DNA of 6,651 nt from Bacteroidota bacterium (GCA_023437485.1 JAEZGB010000077.1:1-6651), one strand, 5' to 3'. Positions 1 to 6,467 are shown, counted from the stretch's first letter. Notes: generated from the sequence alone by a model not told the origin. A program made the numbers and translations.

Positions 1-1097
1 GTTCCCGCCACGGTGACCATATTGTTCAAAAGGTTTGGCGTTACTGACAGCGACGGTACTCCCGAGGGATCGACGGTGAGGGGAAGCGAATTGGAAACCG
101 CCGTCTGGTTTGCCACTGTTATTGCCGCTGTACCCGGTAAGGCGATATCTCCGGCAGGAATCGCCGCGGTAAGCTGCCCAGCCGAGTTGTAGGTAGTGGG
201 CCTGTTTTCACCATTCCACCGAACCGTACTTTGCTGGTTGAAATTTTTGCCGGTAACTACCAGGTTAAAACCAGCTCCCCCGGCTATCCTCGAACTTGGA
301 TTGATTGAAATCAGCTCGGGTAAATCAAGGGCCACTCGCACATTGTCATAATTGGACGTTTGAGTATACAAGAAACCGCTACTCTGGAAACCGCCCATCA
401 GTTGAAGCGCTTGTGACGTATAGGTGTTGTTTACCACTGTTCCCTGAAGCGGGTAATTCCCCACCGATGGGTCAGCGAATGCCGATCCGTCATTCCTCAG
501 GAATAACTGCCAGGTATGGGTAGCCGGCTGGTAGGTTACCTTTACACTTACATGCTGGTTCCCGAAATCAGTCAGCCCCGAAGTCTGGGATGTTATCAGA
601 TTGGTAAAATTCCTGATCCCGGAATTGTACCGGACCAACCGGATCGGGTCAGTGCTCCCCGCGTTGCCCAGCATAACCGCATAACCGGTTCCGGCAACGT
701 TGGTGGTGCCGCTTGTACCGGCAAGGATGAACGCGCTTCCATATTCACCGCTATTGAACCCGCTGGGATTGCTTCGCGACTGGCGCATGTTGAAAGTCCA
801 GGTAATCAGTCCGGGGTTGGATGCCAGTACGGAGTTATAAGGCGAGTCAAATTCAGCGGTCGCAATAGCCGCCATCACCCATCCCGTCGTATTAATCGCA
901 CCGGAAGCATTGTTGGTAACCTGCAGTTGGTTATTGATAAAGTACGCCCCGTAGTCTGAACCTGAACGGGCCATATACCAACCATTCCCTGACATTGAAA
1001 AATCATCATTGAAAACAACTGCCTGAGAATACGACGTAACAGGGGTAAGCATCAGGGCGAATAACGCCACGAGCATCAGTAGTAAATGTTTAAGCAT
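1..1097 (-). CDS. Secreted surface protein with lectin-like and IPT/TIG domains (C-terminus outside window)
   Basis: The frame is open from an ATG at 1095-1097 to the left edge (365 codons) with no stop. Residues 1-24 form a signal peptide: K3, a hydrophobic run at 5-17, and a likely signal peptidase I site after S-Y-S (22-24). There is no lipobox cysteine. Residues about 29-255 are rich in G, N, T and S and start FNDDFS; the pattern of beta strands, including WTFNMRQSR and YDNVRVAL near the end, resembles LamG/concanavalin-type lectin folds of Bacteroidota exoproteins, but I see no catalytic signature. Residues about 260-341 are an IPT/TIG (Ig-like) domain with the typical PELISINPSS, VVTGKNF, VRWNGENR and LTAAIPAGDI motifs. 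It is followed by SLSVTPN, which looks like the start of another Ig-like module. I saw no cysteine in the visible part. By analogy with its neighbours the missing C-terminus may carry a T9SS sorting domain, which is inference. The gene is divergent from the next gene. A role in adhesion or glycan binding is possible but not shown. Confidence 0.85.
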   Translation of the reverse strand, partial: MLKHLLLMLVALFALMLTPVTSYSQAVVFNDDFSMSGNGWYMARSGSDYGAYFINNQLQVTNNASGAINTTGWVMAAIATAEFDSPYNSVLASNPGLITWTFNMRQSRSNPSGFNSGEYGSAFILAGTSGTTNVAGTGYAVMLGNAGSTDPIRLVRYNSGIRNFTNLITSQTSGLTDFGNQHVSVKVTYQPATHTWQLFLRNDGSAFADPSVGNYPLQGTVVNNTYTSQALQLMGGFQSSGFLYTQTSNYDNVRVALDLPELISINPSSRIAGGAGFNLVVTGKNFNQQSTVRWNGENRPTTYNSAGQLTAAIPAGDIALPGTAAITVANQTAVSNSLPLTVDPSGVPSLSVTPNLLNNMVTVAG

Positions 1098-1167
1098 ATT
1101 TGGGGATTAATTCAATTTAAAGAGCGCAAAACGAACAGATGTAATCTAAAAACCGCTAAAAACGAGG

Positions 1168-1175
1168 CAAATATA
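1168..1175 (-). promoter_or_regulatory. Candidate Bacteroidota -7 element for the lectin/IPT gene
   Basis: On the minus strand the sequence reads TATATTTG, an exact match to the Bacteroidota TAnnTTTG -7 consensus, 70 bases before the ATG at 1097. I do not see a clear TTG-type -33 element about 20 bases upstream, so the call rests on the -7 box and position only. It implies a leader of roughly 60-65 nucleotides. Confidence 0.45.
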
Positions 1176-1414
1176 AATTGTAAAAATACTTTGGAAACCG
1201 ATTTGGGTGTTAAAATTGCAATTAGACCGATAAACATTGCCGTTCATCGATAAAACACCTGTTTTTCATCAACGCCGCGCAAAGTAAAGAGATGCCGGCG
1301 CACCTTACGGCAGGATGATCAAATTGTGCTATACTAGGATAGAGCCTCATCGGCCCTCCCAGGCAAGACAGCGATTCCGAGCAGTAACCAAACCGTAAAA
1401 AGCCGCTTACAGCA

Positions 1415-1446
1415 TTGCGGTCTATATTTATATAATTATAATATTG
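1415..1446 (+). promoter_or_regulatory. Weak promoter candidate for the 304-residue protein
   Basis: TTG at 1415-1417 is followed after 21 bases by TAATATTG at 1439-1446, which differs from the Bacteroidota -7 consensus TAnnTTTG at one base. It would give a leader of about 95 nucleotides. A second possibility is TAAATTTT at 1507-1514, 32 bases before the start codon, with TTTC (but not TTTG) upstream. The sequence does not decide between them. Confidence 0.3.
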
Positions 1447-1546
1447 TGGGGCTTTTCATATTAAAATATCAACAAAACTGCTCAAATTCCTTTCGATTTT
1501 ACAGGATAAATTTTAACTTAGCGAGCAATTACAATTAAAACTAACT

Positions 1547-2461
1547 ATGAAAACAAATTACTTTTCATTTAAAGCCCTTGCGGCAGCGCTGCTATTTACA
1601 GCCGCCGGATGGAGCCAAACCACGCTGGTAAGCTGGAACTTTAACGGCACAACTACTGACAACATACCCGGAGGAGCAACCGCCCCTGAACCGTCAGGAG
1701 GATCTGGCAGTTCATTGTTGGTGGGAGGAACCACTGCCACTTTCGCCAGCGGCAACAGCACTACCGGCACCACTGAAACTGAAACCACAAGCCCGCCAAA
1801 CTACGGCTGGAACACCACCAACTACCCGGCTTCGGGGCAGGAGAACATGCAGCGCGGAGTGCAGTTCAATGTTAGCACCCAGGGTTATGCCGATATCATC
1901 TTCCGCTTTGAACAGCGCCTGAGCAACACCGCTGCCAATACTTACGTGGTGCAGTACACAACTGACCGCACCGCCACTTCACCGGTGTGGGTTGATGCCC
2001 AGACATTTTCAGTGACCCCGGCGCCAACGGGAACCGGCGATACCTGGTTCAACAACAGGACCGTCGATCTTTCGGCGGTTGAAGAACTTGACAACAATCC
2101 CAACGTAGCCTTCCGGGTAGTGAGCGCCTTTGACCCCGGTACCGGCGATTACCTTGCTGCGCGTTCTACCTCAACTTATGCCGGCGGAACCGTCCGCTAT
2201 GACCAGGTTGCCGTGCAGGCGTCCACTACACTGAGCCTCCCCGGATTTGACGCCGCCTCTCGTTTTAGCATGTCGCCAAACCCAACACGCGGGCAAATCG
2301 TGAACTTTAACCAGGCGCATGACATTGAAGTTTATGACCTTGCGGGTAAACTAATCCACAAAGCTTCCGATGCCAGCTTTATTGATTCACGCGCGTTTAC
2401 CCCAGGGGTTTACATAGTGAAAACCGGCGCAGGCTTTGCGCGCAAACTTATAGTGGAGTAA
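1547..2461 (+). CDS. T9SS-secreted protein of unknown function
   Basis: The product has 304 residues. The ATG at 1547 is chosen because it directly begins a signal peptide: K2, a hydrophobic core at about 8-20 and a likely cut near GWSQ (21-24). Residues 25-90 are a low-complexity G/T/S/P stretch starting LVSWNFNG. Residues about 95-228 look like one beta-sandwich domain (GVQFNVSTQGYADIIFRFEQRLS, VVQYTTDR, TWFNNRTVDLSAVEELDNNPNVAFRVVSAFDP in part), a pattern I associate with non-catalytic beta domains of Bacteroidota exoproteins. Residues about 240-304 are a T9SS type A sorting domain: FSMSPNPTRG, IEVYDLAGKLI, FTPGVYIVKT and the basic terminus ARKLIVE. The protein contains no cysteine. It should cross the outer membrane through T9SS and be released or anchored with cleavage of the tail, as known for the family. 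No catalytic motif is visible, so no enzymatic role is claimed. It is monocistronic: divergent from the gene on its left, convergent with the one on its right, with its own terminator 21 bases after the stop. Confidence 0.93.
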   Translation: MKTNYFSFKALAAALLFTAAGWSQTTLVSWNFNGTTTDNIPGGATAPEPSGGSGSSLLVGGTTATFASGNSTTGTTETETTSPPNYGWNTTNYPASGQENMQRGVQFNVSTQGYADIIFRFEQRLSNTAANTYVVQYTTDRTATSPVWVDAQTFSVTPAPTGTGDTWFNNRTVDLSAVEELDNNPNVAFRVVSAFDPGTGDYLAARSTSTYAGGTVRYDQVAVQASTTLSLPGFDAASRFSMSPNPTRGQIVNFNQAHDIEVYDLAGKLIHKASDASFIDSRAFTPGVYIVKTGAGFARKLIVE

Positions 2462-2482
2462 TTTTTCAACATTACTTTAAAA

Positions 2483-2507
2483 GGCTGTCGGTTGACGGCC
2501 TTTTTTT
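2483..2507 (+). terminator. Rho-independent terminator of the 304-residue protein gene
   Basis: GGCTGTC (2483-2489), a GGTT loop and GACGGCC (2494-2500) form a 7-bp stem with one T-G wobble, followed by seven Ts (2501-2507). It begins 21 bases after the stop codon. Confidence 0.88.
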
Positions 2508-2519
2508 ATGGCTTTTTTT

Positions 2520-2633
2520 GGGCGTGCTGGCGCTTGGGCTACAGCCCTAAAATCGAACTCCGGGCGCACCGTCGCGCTGTTCGCTGTATCTTTTTTACGC
2601 TGTAAAAAAAAATGCCGCTGCCATCGCTCACGC
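2520..2633 (+). repeat. Candidate Bacteroidota structured intergenic repeat element
   Basis: The stretch starts GGGCGTG (2520-2526) and ends CTCACGC (2627-2633); GCGTG at 2522-2526 is the inverse of CACGC at 2629-2633, so the ends can pair. Inside lies a perfect 8-bp hairpin TTTTTTAC / GCT / GTAAAAAA (2591-2609), flanked by CGCTGTATC on the left and TGCCGCTGCCATCGC on the right. Another small stem is GGGC/GCCC at 2536-2547. From memory, many Flavobacterium-type genomes carry intergenic elements with this layout: GGGCGTG, then TCGGGCT..CCGCT..ATCTTTT, a variable hairpin, AAAAGGATgCCGCT, then ATCCCTCACGC. The copy here is a diverged match (TCGCGCTGTTCGCT for the first core). Orientation is given as in that remembered consensus. 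It sits just after a terminator between two convergent genes. It could be a mobile miniature repeat or a non-coding RNA; the function is unknown to me. I could not search for other copies. Confidence 0.5.
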
Positions 2634-2641
2634 ACCCGCCG

Positions 2642-2754
2642 CAACCGCCACTTTTCCTGATGTAATTACCTACCTCGTCATCCCCCACCCGGGTAACCCC
2701 TACTGGTTTTATCAAACCTGCCCCAGGCCGAAAGAAACCCGGTGCTGGCGGTTG
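2642..2754. other. GC-rich stretch of nested inverted repeats, no gene
   Basis: CAACCGCCA (2642-2650) is the perfect inverse of TGGCGGTTG (2746-2754). Inside it, CACCCGGGT (2686-2694) pairs with ACCCGGTG (2737-2744) with one bulged base. Within that loop GGTTT/AAACC with a TATC loop (2705-2718) and, as an alternative, CCTG/CAGG (2717-2727) can form. A multi-stem RNA or DNA structure is therefore possible, but each helix is short and chance pairing in GC-rich DNA is not excluded. Continuing to 2880 I see only the palindrome GCCGGCCGGC (2767-2776). No coding frame with a sensible start or recognisable product crosses this stretch. Confidence 0.3.
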
Positions 2755-2881
2755 GCGCGTCAATAAGCCGGCCGGCATTGGCCTGAGTGGCCTTTTCAGA
2801 ACCATTCAGGTCCATAATGGAACACTCTTACCCGGATCACAACCAGCTGGGCTTGTGAACGATGCCGCGGAATTCACCAAT

Positions 2882-2909
2882 AAAAAAAGCCCTCTTTCGA
2901 GAGCTTTTT
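2882..2909 (-). terminator. Rho-independent terminator of the 1068-residue protein gene
   Basis: Read on the minus strand, AAAAAGCTCTC, a GAAA loop and GAGGGCTTTTT form an 11-bp stem ending in a run of seven Ts (complement of 2882-2888). The single non-Watson-Crick position is a U-G wobble in minus-strand RNA but would be a C-A mismatch in plus-strand RNA, and the loop is a GNRA tetraloop only on the minus strand. This supports minus-strand use. It begins 19 bases after the stop codon of the gene at 2929. Confidence 0.88.
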
Positions 2910-2928
2910 CAATTGATTGGTCCTGACT

Positions 2929-5900
2929 TTATCTTTTTATCACGCGAAGCGTTTCGGCGTTGTTGCCCTGCTCCACTATCACGGTATAAACTCCCGAAGG
3001 ATATTGACCGCCAAGTGTGAGTTCACCCGCCGAGGCATCAAACTGATTGGATTCAAGCAGCCTGCCTGTCATGTCATAAACTTTGACCTTGGCAATCCCC
3101 GTTGAGCTGAGCGCAAGGTTAAAACTGTCGGCAAATGGGTTCGGATAGGCCACCGCGTCAAAGGCCACTACGCTGGTTTCATCCTTGCCGCCAATTTCAC
3201 GGGCCGACGCAGGCGCAGTTACCACGCAAGCGTCGCCAAATGGCGAATAACCACCGGCTGTCATCAGCGCAACGCGCACGCCGTACTGGACTCCGGGCTC
3301 GAAGGTAATCATGTTAAACCTGAACCAGTGCACCGAGCGGTCAAGTGTAATTACCTGGTTGGTCTCAAGGTTGGTAAGCTCAAAACGGTATGAAGCCGTA
3401 TTGGATTTGCTCACCGTGGCCACAATCGTACCTGAAGTTGGGATTTGGGTTCCGCACACGGTAATTTCAGGAACATTTGGTGTGGTTACCGTACAAGCGC
3501 TTCCGTACTGTGTGAACAACCCGTTGGTTTGGACCGCGACCTCGATCAGGTACGTTGTCCCGTAATTGTATCGCGGAAGCATGGTCAAGGCAAACCAGTG
3601 AAGGCTCCTGTCAATTACCTGCACCTGGTTGGGCATGTTTGGATCGGTAAGGTTGGTGACGCGGAAGCGGTATTTTGTCACGTTTGGAATGCTGTTGGCT
3701 GCAATAAGGGTATTGATGGTAGCCAGTGTAGCGCCACATTGTGAAGGCTGAATGGCGGCCGCACCTCCCTGTTCCAGGATGTTTGGCGTAGAGACATTAC
3801 AGGCGGGGCCGTAATAACCCAGCCAAATTCCGTTGCGCTGTACCATTACCCGGATGGAGTACGTAGTGGCATAGTCGTAGTTTGGCAGCATGGTGAGCGC
3901 AAACCACTGCAGTGAACGGTCAATAACCTGGACCTCGTTGGTGCTCGTATTGGTCACTTCAAAACGGTAGCCCGATGAGTTTACCAATGAACCCGCCGAA
4001 ATAAGTGAATTGATTGCCCCGAGTGTTGAACCACACTGTGAAGGGACTATCTGGGTGATGAGTTCAAAGCCTTCGTCAAGGTTGCCGTCGCAGTTGTCAT
4101 CAATACCATTGTACAGGATTTCGGATGCTCCCGGATTGATCGAGGCTACATCGTCATTGCAGTCCCCGCCCAAAACAGCGTAGCCTGCAGGAGCTACATT
4201 GGCAGCGGCCGCACAAACGCTCACGGCGTCACCGGTTCCGTATCCGTCACCGTCAACATCCAGGTAAAAATCAAAAAGAGCAAAAACAGCGGCATCAGTA
4301 TCGTCGCAATCGGTGTTGTTCAATGAGAAGCCGGCCGGAGGGGTTGAACCGTCCACGGCACAGGCCGGAACCAGGCTTCCTACTCCATAACCATCGCCAT
4401 CCTGATCTACATAGAACGGGTACTCAGCATTAATGGCCGCATTGTTGTCATCGCAGTCAGTATTGTTAAGTGCGTAGCCGGCAGGAGGTGTTCCCGCATC
4501 AACGGCACATACCAGTACAAACGAGCCTACACCAAAACCGTCGTTGTCATTGTCAACAAAGAATGAGTATTGGCTGTTTATGGCGTTGTTGTTGTCATCG
4601 CAGTCAGTGTTGTTCAAAACATAGCCATCGGGAGCGCCCGTGCAAGACACCTGCGGGGCATTGATGTCACCAAAACTGTCGCCGTCAACATCGGCATAAT
4701 ATGTCACGTTGGTGAGAACGGTAATGGTTGTTGTGTCAGTGGCCGAAATCCCGTTGGCATCGCGCACTATAACTGTATAAACCGTGGTTGCGGTAGGTGC
4801 CTGGACCGTTGGATTGGCACTTGTAGTACTGCTCAGGAAGGTTGCGGGCGACCATGAATAAGTCAGTGCCGAGTTTCCGCTGGCCGATGTGCTCAGGGCT
4901 ACATCAGTGCCTGAACAGACGCTAACGTCACCCCCGACGATAGCTACCGAAGGATCTTCATTGGAAATTCCTGTCAATGCCATGGGTGTTCCCGCGGCCA
5001 GGGGCGCTCCGGTGATGGAAACACCGCCATCGGCAACGGTTCCCTTACTCCATGGGTTGCTGACCTGGTTAAAAGTGCCATTCAGACGCGCGCCGGCAAT
5101 TTGCGACTCGGTTCCGTTGACGTCGGCCACAACGTAAGTACCCGTTGCGTTAATTGAGGCTCCCGAAATTCCCGATTGGCTGATTAGCCAGTAACGCGAA
5201 AGGAAATCGCCTACGCTTGAATTGTTTGGGTGTTTGGCGTCAATCACGCGGACGCCGATATAATCACCTGAACCAAATCCGCTTCCGGACACGGTCACCG
5301 TAACCGGCGAATAATCGGCGCCGGCCGTATTGTCACCCACCGGGAAACTGTAAGTCCCGGCTGAAGTCGTGTTAAGGCGCAATTCGCCGGTACCTGAAGC
5401 CACGATCATGTTGGCGGCTGAAGGCGAAGTTACATTCAAATTAGAGGTGGTAAGATTGTGCGTACCCAATATAACCAGACCTGAATTCAAATTCAGGTTG
5501 GCTGCATTTACACCTGAAGCAAGAGTGAGCGACGTGGCTGAATTGGCGTTTAGGGTGCCGATGTTTGCCGGAAGTCCATTTGCTGTTTGTGCTGCTCCAT
5601 CAAAAGTAACAGTCGCCGAGCTGTTTATCACAAAGCTGCTGTTTCCCGAGGCCACATTGACCGAGGCATTTGCAACTCCTGTGATTCCGTGAGAATTAGC
5701 CGTCCGGATTGTGCCCGCAACAATCATATCGGTTCCGTTTCCTCCACCGCTAAGAGTGAACTGTGTAGCAGATGTGCTGTCAAAGTCGATGGTCCCGTTA
5801 ATTGTAATGTCATGGTTATTCTGCGAGGCTGTCAGGCTTCCGTCAACCTCCAGGGTTACACCCGCACCAATGGTCCAGCTCCCTGAAAGTGAAAGGTTTG

Positions 5901-6135
5901 CGCCTCCTCTTAAAATAAACACATCGCCAGAGGAATTGAAATTGGCCGGAGCGGTTCCGGTACCATCAGCGTTAGTCCCCCATGTCCCGGTCAGGTTGGC
6001 ATTGCCAGTCAATTTGGAATAATAGGTGGTCTGTGCAATCGCATTTCCGCCAAAGGCGAAGAACACGAACAAAAAGATCAGCAATGGCCTAAACAGGCGC
6101 AAAACCGGGTTACTAAAAATTGTAGTGTTTCGCAT
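2929..6135 (-). CDS. Large mosaic T9SS surface protein with MopE-type metal-binding repeats and three Ig-like repeats
   Basis: The product has 1068 residues. The ATG (6133-6135) directly begins a signal peptide, with basic residues R2, R13 and R16, a hydrophobic core at 18-30 and a cut after AIAQ near 35. Residues 36-250 are N/T/S/G-rich, with short repeated beta strands (SGSWTIGAGVTLEVDGSL) as in beta-helix or passenger-like regions. Residues about 250-390 include YSFPVGDNTAGADYSPVTV and a conserved-looking FLSRYWLISQSG. Residues 393-473 are a PKD/Ig-like domain (CSGTDVALS, YSWSPATFLSS, ANPTV, TATTVYTVIV). Residues 479-691 hold four MopE-type (putative metal-binding) repeats. Residues 691-976 hold three ~95-residue Ig-like repeats. 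Residues about 995-1068 are a T9SS type A sorting domain (YPNPFADSF, VKVYDMTGRLLES, YPSGVYTVIVEQG, LRVIKR). Of 16 cysteines, 14 fall in pairs inside the repeat units. The protein is probably exported by T9SS and displayed or released, with a stalk stiffened by calcium and disulfides; that role is inference. No catalytic motif is visible. It ends in a strong terminator and is separate from the gene to its right. Confidence 0.95.
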   Translation of the reverse strand: MRNTTIFSNPVLRLFRPLLIFLFVFFAFGGNAIAQTTYYSKLTGNANLTGTWGTNADGTGTAPANFNSSGDVFILRGGANLSLSGSWTIGAGVTLEVDGSLTASQNNHDITINGTIDFDSTSATQFTLSGGGNGTDMIVAGTIRTANSHGITGVANASVNVASGNSSFVINSSATVTFDGAAQTANGLPANIGTLNANSATSLTLASGVNAANLNLNSGLVILGTHNLTTSNLNVTSPSAANMIVASGTGELRLNTTSAGTYSFPVGDNTAGADYSPVTVTVSGSGFGSGDYIGVRVIDAKHPNNSSVGDFLSRYWLISQSGISGASINATGTYVVADVNGTESQIAGARLNGTFNQVSNPWSKGTVADGGVSITGAPLAAGTPMALTGISNEDPSVAIVGGDVSVCSGTDVALSTSASGNSALTYSWSPATFLSSTTSANPTVQAPTATTVYTVIVRDANGISATDTTTITVLTNVTYYADVDGDSFGDINAPQVSCTGAPDGYVLNNTDCDDNNNAINSQYSFFVDNDNDGFGVGSFVLVCAVDAGTPPAGYALNNTDCDDNNAAINAEYPFYVDQDGDGYGVGSLVPACAVDGSTPPAGFSLNNTDCDDTDAAVFALFDFYLDVDGDGYGTGDAVSVCAAAANVAPAGYAVLGGDCNDDVASINPGASEILYNGIDDNCDGNLDEGFELITQIVPSQCGSTLGAINSLISAGSLVNSSGYRFEVTNTSTNEVQVIDRSLQWFALTMLPNYDYATTYSIRVMVQRNGIWLGYYGPACNVSTPNILEQGGAAAIQPSQCGATLATINTLIAANSIPNVTKYRFRVTNLTDPNMPNQVQVIDRSLHWFALTMLPRYNYGTTYLIEVAVQTNGLFTQYGSACTVTTPNVPEITVCGTQIPTSGTIVATVSKSNTASYRFELTNLETNQVITLDRSVHWFRFNMITFEPGVQYGVRVALMTAGGYSPFGDACVVTAPASAREIGGKDETSVVAFDAVAYPNPFADSFNLALSSTGIAKVKVYDMTGRLLESNQFDASAGELTLGGQYPSGVYTVIVEQGNNAETLRVIKR
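3208..4065 (-). repeat. Three tandem ~95-residue Ig-like repeat domains (within the 1068-residue protein)
   Basis: The units are residues 691-786, 790-886 and 888-976. Shared motifs are PSQCG-TL-IN (units 1 and 2), YRFEVTN/YRFRVTN/YRFELTN, QVQVIDRSL-WFALTML (QVITLDRSVHWFRFNM in unit 3), TTYSIRV/TTYLIEV/VQYGVRV and YG-AC-VTTP. Each unit has exactly two cysteines, near its start and end: C701/C779, C800/C881 and C894/C970, a spacing of 76-81 that suggests one disulfide per domain. Unit 3 is the most diverged and lacks the PSQCG-TL start. I remember similar repeats in other Flavobacteriia surface proteins, but know no function for them. Confidence 0.8.
4063..4701 (-). repeat. Four MopE-type metal-binding repeats (within the 1068-residue protein)
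   Basis: Each unit starts with an acidic loop (DVDGDSFGD at 482, DNDNDGFGVG at 528, DQDGDGYGVG at 577, DVDGDGYGTG at 626), has one cysteine, then PAGY/PDGY and NNTDCDD (GGDCNDD in unit 4). The repeat period is 46-49 residues (138-147 bases). The cysteines pair as C498/C512, C543/C561, C592/C610 and C641/C659. The array closes with INPGASE and NGIDDNCDGNLDEG, the usual end of this motif. The family is named after the Methylococcus copper protein MopE, but the D-x-D-x-D-G loops here look at least as much like calcium sites, so the bound metal is open. Repeats are imperfect at the DNA level. Confidence 0.88.
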
Positions 6136-6161
6136 TTTTTGTTGCTTTAATTGATTATTGA

Positions 6162-6169
6162 AAAATTTA
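6162..6169 (-). promoter_or_regulatory. Weak -7-like box before the 1068-residue protein gene
   Basis: On the minus strand TAAATTTT lies 26 bases before the ATG at 6135 and differs from TAnnTTTG at the last base. The same octamer occurs 32 bases before the 304-residue protein gene (1507-1514). No well-spaced TTTG is seen upstream (one lies about 25 bases away), so this is only a candidate; AT-rich DNA makes such matches common. Confidence 0.25.
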
Positions 6170-6285
6170 TACTATTGAAGATGAATTTGTTAAGGCCAAA
6201 TTGGTAATACTTAACCTAATAATAATATCGCAACGAAATTACTCCCGCCCCGAGCCCGCCTCAAAATTTATCAGGCAAAAAACAC

Positions 6286-6328
6286 ATTTAGTCGATAAAG
6301 TTCTTAAAGTGCTAAAAAATGACTAAAT
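6286..6328. promoter_or_regulatory. Inverted repeat ATTTAGTC / GACTAAAT
   Basis: ATTTAGTC (6286-6293) and GACTAAAT (6321-6328) are perfect inverses separated by 27 bases, about 150 bases upstream of the 1068-residue protein gene. It could be an operator or a weak stem, or chance in AT-rich DNA. No regulator is known to me for it. Confidence 0.2.
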
Positions 6329-6440
6329 CAACGTTAAATTTTGCATTTGGACTGGCGCATAGCGAGGTTAGGAAATGTTGCAAATAGTTTACTAGGCTTG
6401 CATCAGCCTCTCGATTTCGACTGACGACTAACCAAGCAAC

Positions 6441-6467
6441 AAAAAAAGCCTCCCGAAGGAGGCTTTT
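6441..6467 (-). terminator. Rho-independent terminator of the right-hand T9SS cargo gene
   Basis: On the minus strand GCCTCC, a TTCG loop and GGAGGC (6448-6463) form a stem extended by four A-T pairs and end in seven Ts (complement of 6441-6447). The C(UUCG)G loop is a very stable tetraloop type and exists only on the minus strand. It begins 20 bases after the stop codon at 6488. Confidence 0.92.

Larger units (their letters stand above)
1098..1546. other. Divergent intergenic region (449 bp)
   Basis: This stretch separates two divergently transcribed secreted-protein genes and must hold both promoters. Its flanks are AT-rich and its middle (about 1270-1410) is closer to the average of the coding DNA. 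Small features visible are the palindrome AATTGCAATT near 1213-1222 and a 6-bp inverted repeat GGTGTT/AACACC spanning about 1205-1259. The only readable plus-strand frame in the middle encodes 27 codons (1315-1398) with no support. I see no RNA gene, no transposon ends and no riboswitch that I recognise. Confidence 0.6.
6136..6440. other. Intergenic region upstream of the 1068-residue protein gene
   Basis: About 300 bases of mostly AT-rich DNA separate the start of the 1068-residue protein gene from the terminator of the next gene. It should hold the promoter of the former. Apart from the weak -7-like box and an 8-bp inverted repeat at 6286-6328, I see nothing that supports a gene or a known RNA. 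A 22-codon plus-strand frame at 6319-6387 has no support. Confidence 0.6.

Noticed and set aside
305..959. Two plus-strand frames (305-523 and 516-959)
   Set aside because: They lie antisense to the lectin/IPT gene, whose minus-strand frame encodes a signal peptide and a clear IPT/TIG domain.
1315..1398. 27-codon plus-strand frame in the divergent intergenic region
   Set aside because: Very short, no recognisable composition or motif, and it overlaps the region expected to carry promoters.
1260..1420. Possible tRNA or small RNA in the GC-richer middle of the divergent region
   Set aside because: No cloverleaf, no T-loop motif and no terminator-like stem could be found on either strand; only a short CCGC/GCGG hairpin is present.
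2539..2805. Minus-strand 88-codon frame in the convergent intergenic region
   Set aside because: It runs through the intergenic repeat element and its poly-T/poly-A hairpin, is P/R/G-rich with no recognisable domain, and is readily explained as a chance frame in GC-rich DNA.
2666..2926. Plus-strand open frame of about 87 codons running through the gene 3 terminator
   Set aside because: It has no ATG, crosses the terminator at 2882-2909 and shows no recognisable motif; it is at most a remnant.
4063..4701. Tandem ~147-base periodicity considered as a CRISPR array or minisatellite
   Set aside because: The period is set by protein repeats with conserved D-x-D-x-D-G and TDCDD motifs; the DNA repeats are imperfect and lack CRISPR repeat/spacer lengths.
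3311..6022. Several plus-strand frames of 64-107 codons inside the 1068-residue protein gene
   Set aside because: They are antisense shadows of a long minus-strand gene with clear domains, caused by its repetitive G/C-rich codons.
6319..6387. 22-codon plus-strand frame starting MTKSTLNF
   Set aside because: Too short, no support from a motif or context, and followed by a minus-strand terminator rather than its own.
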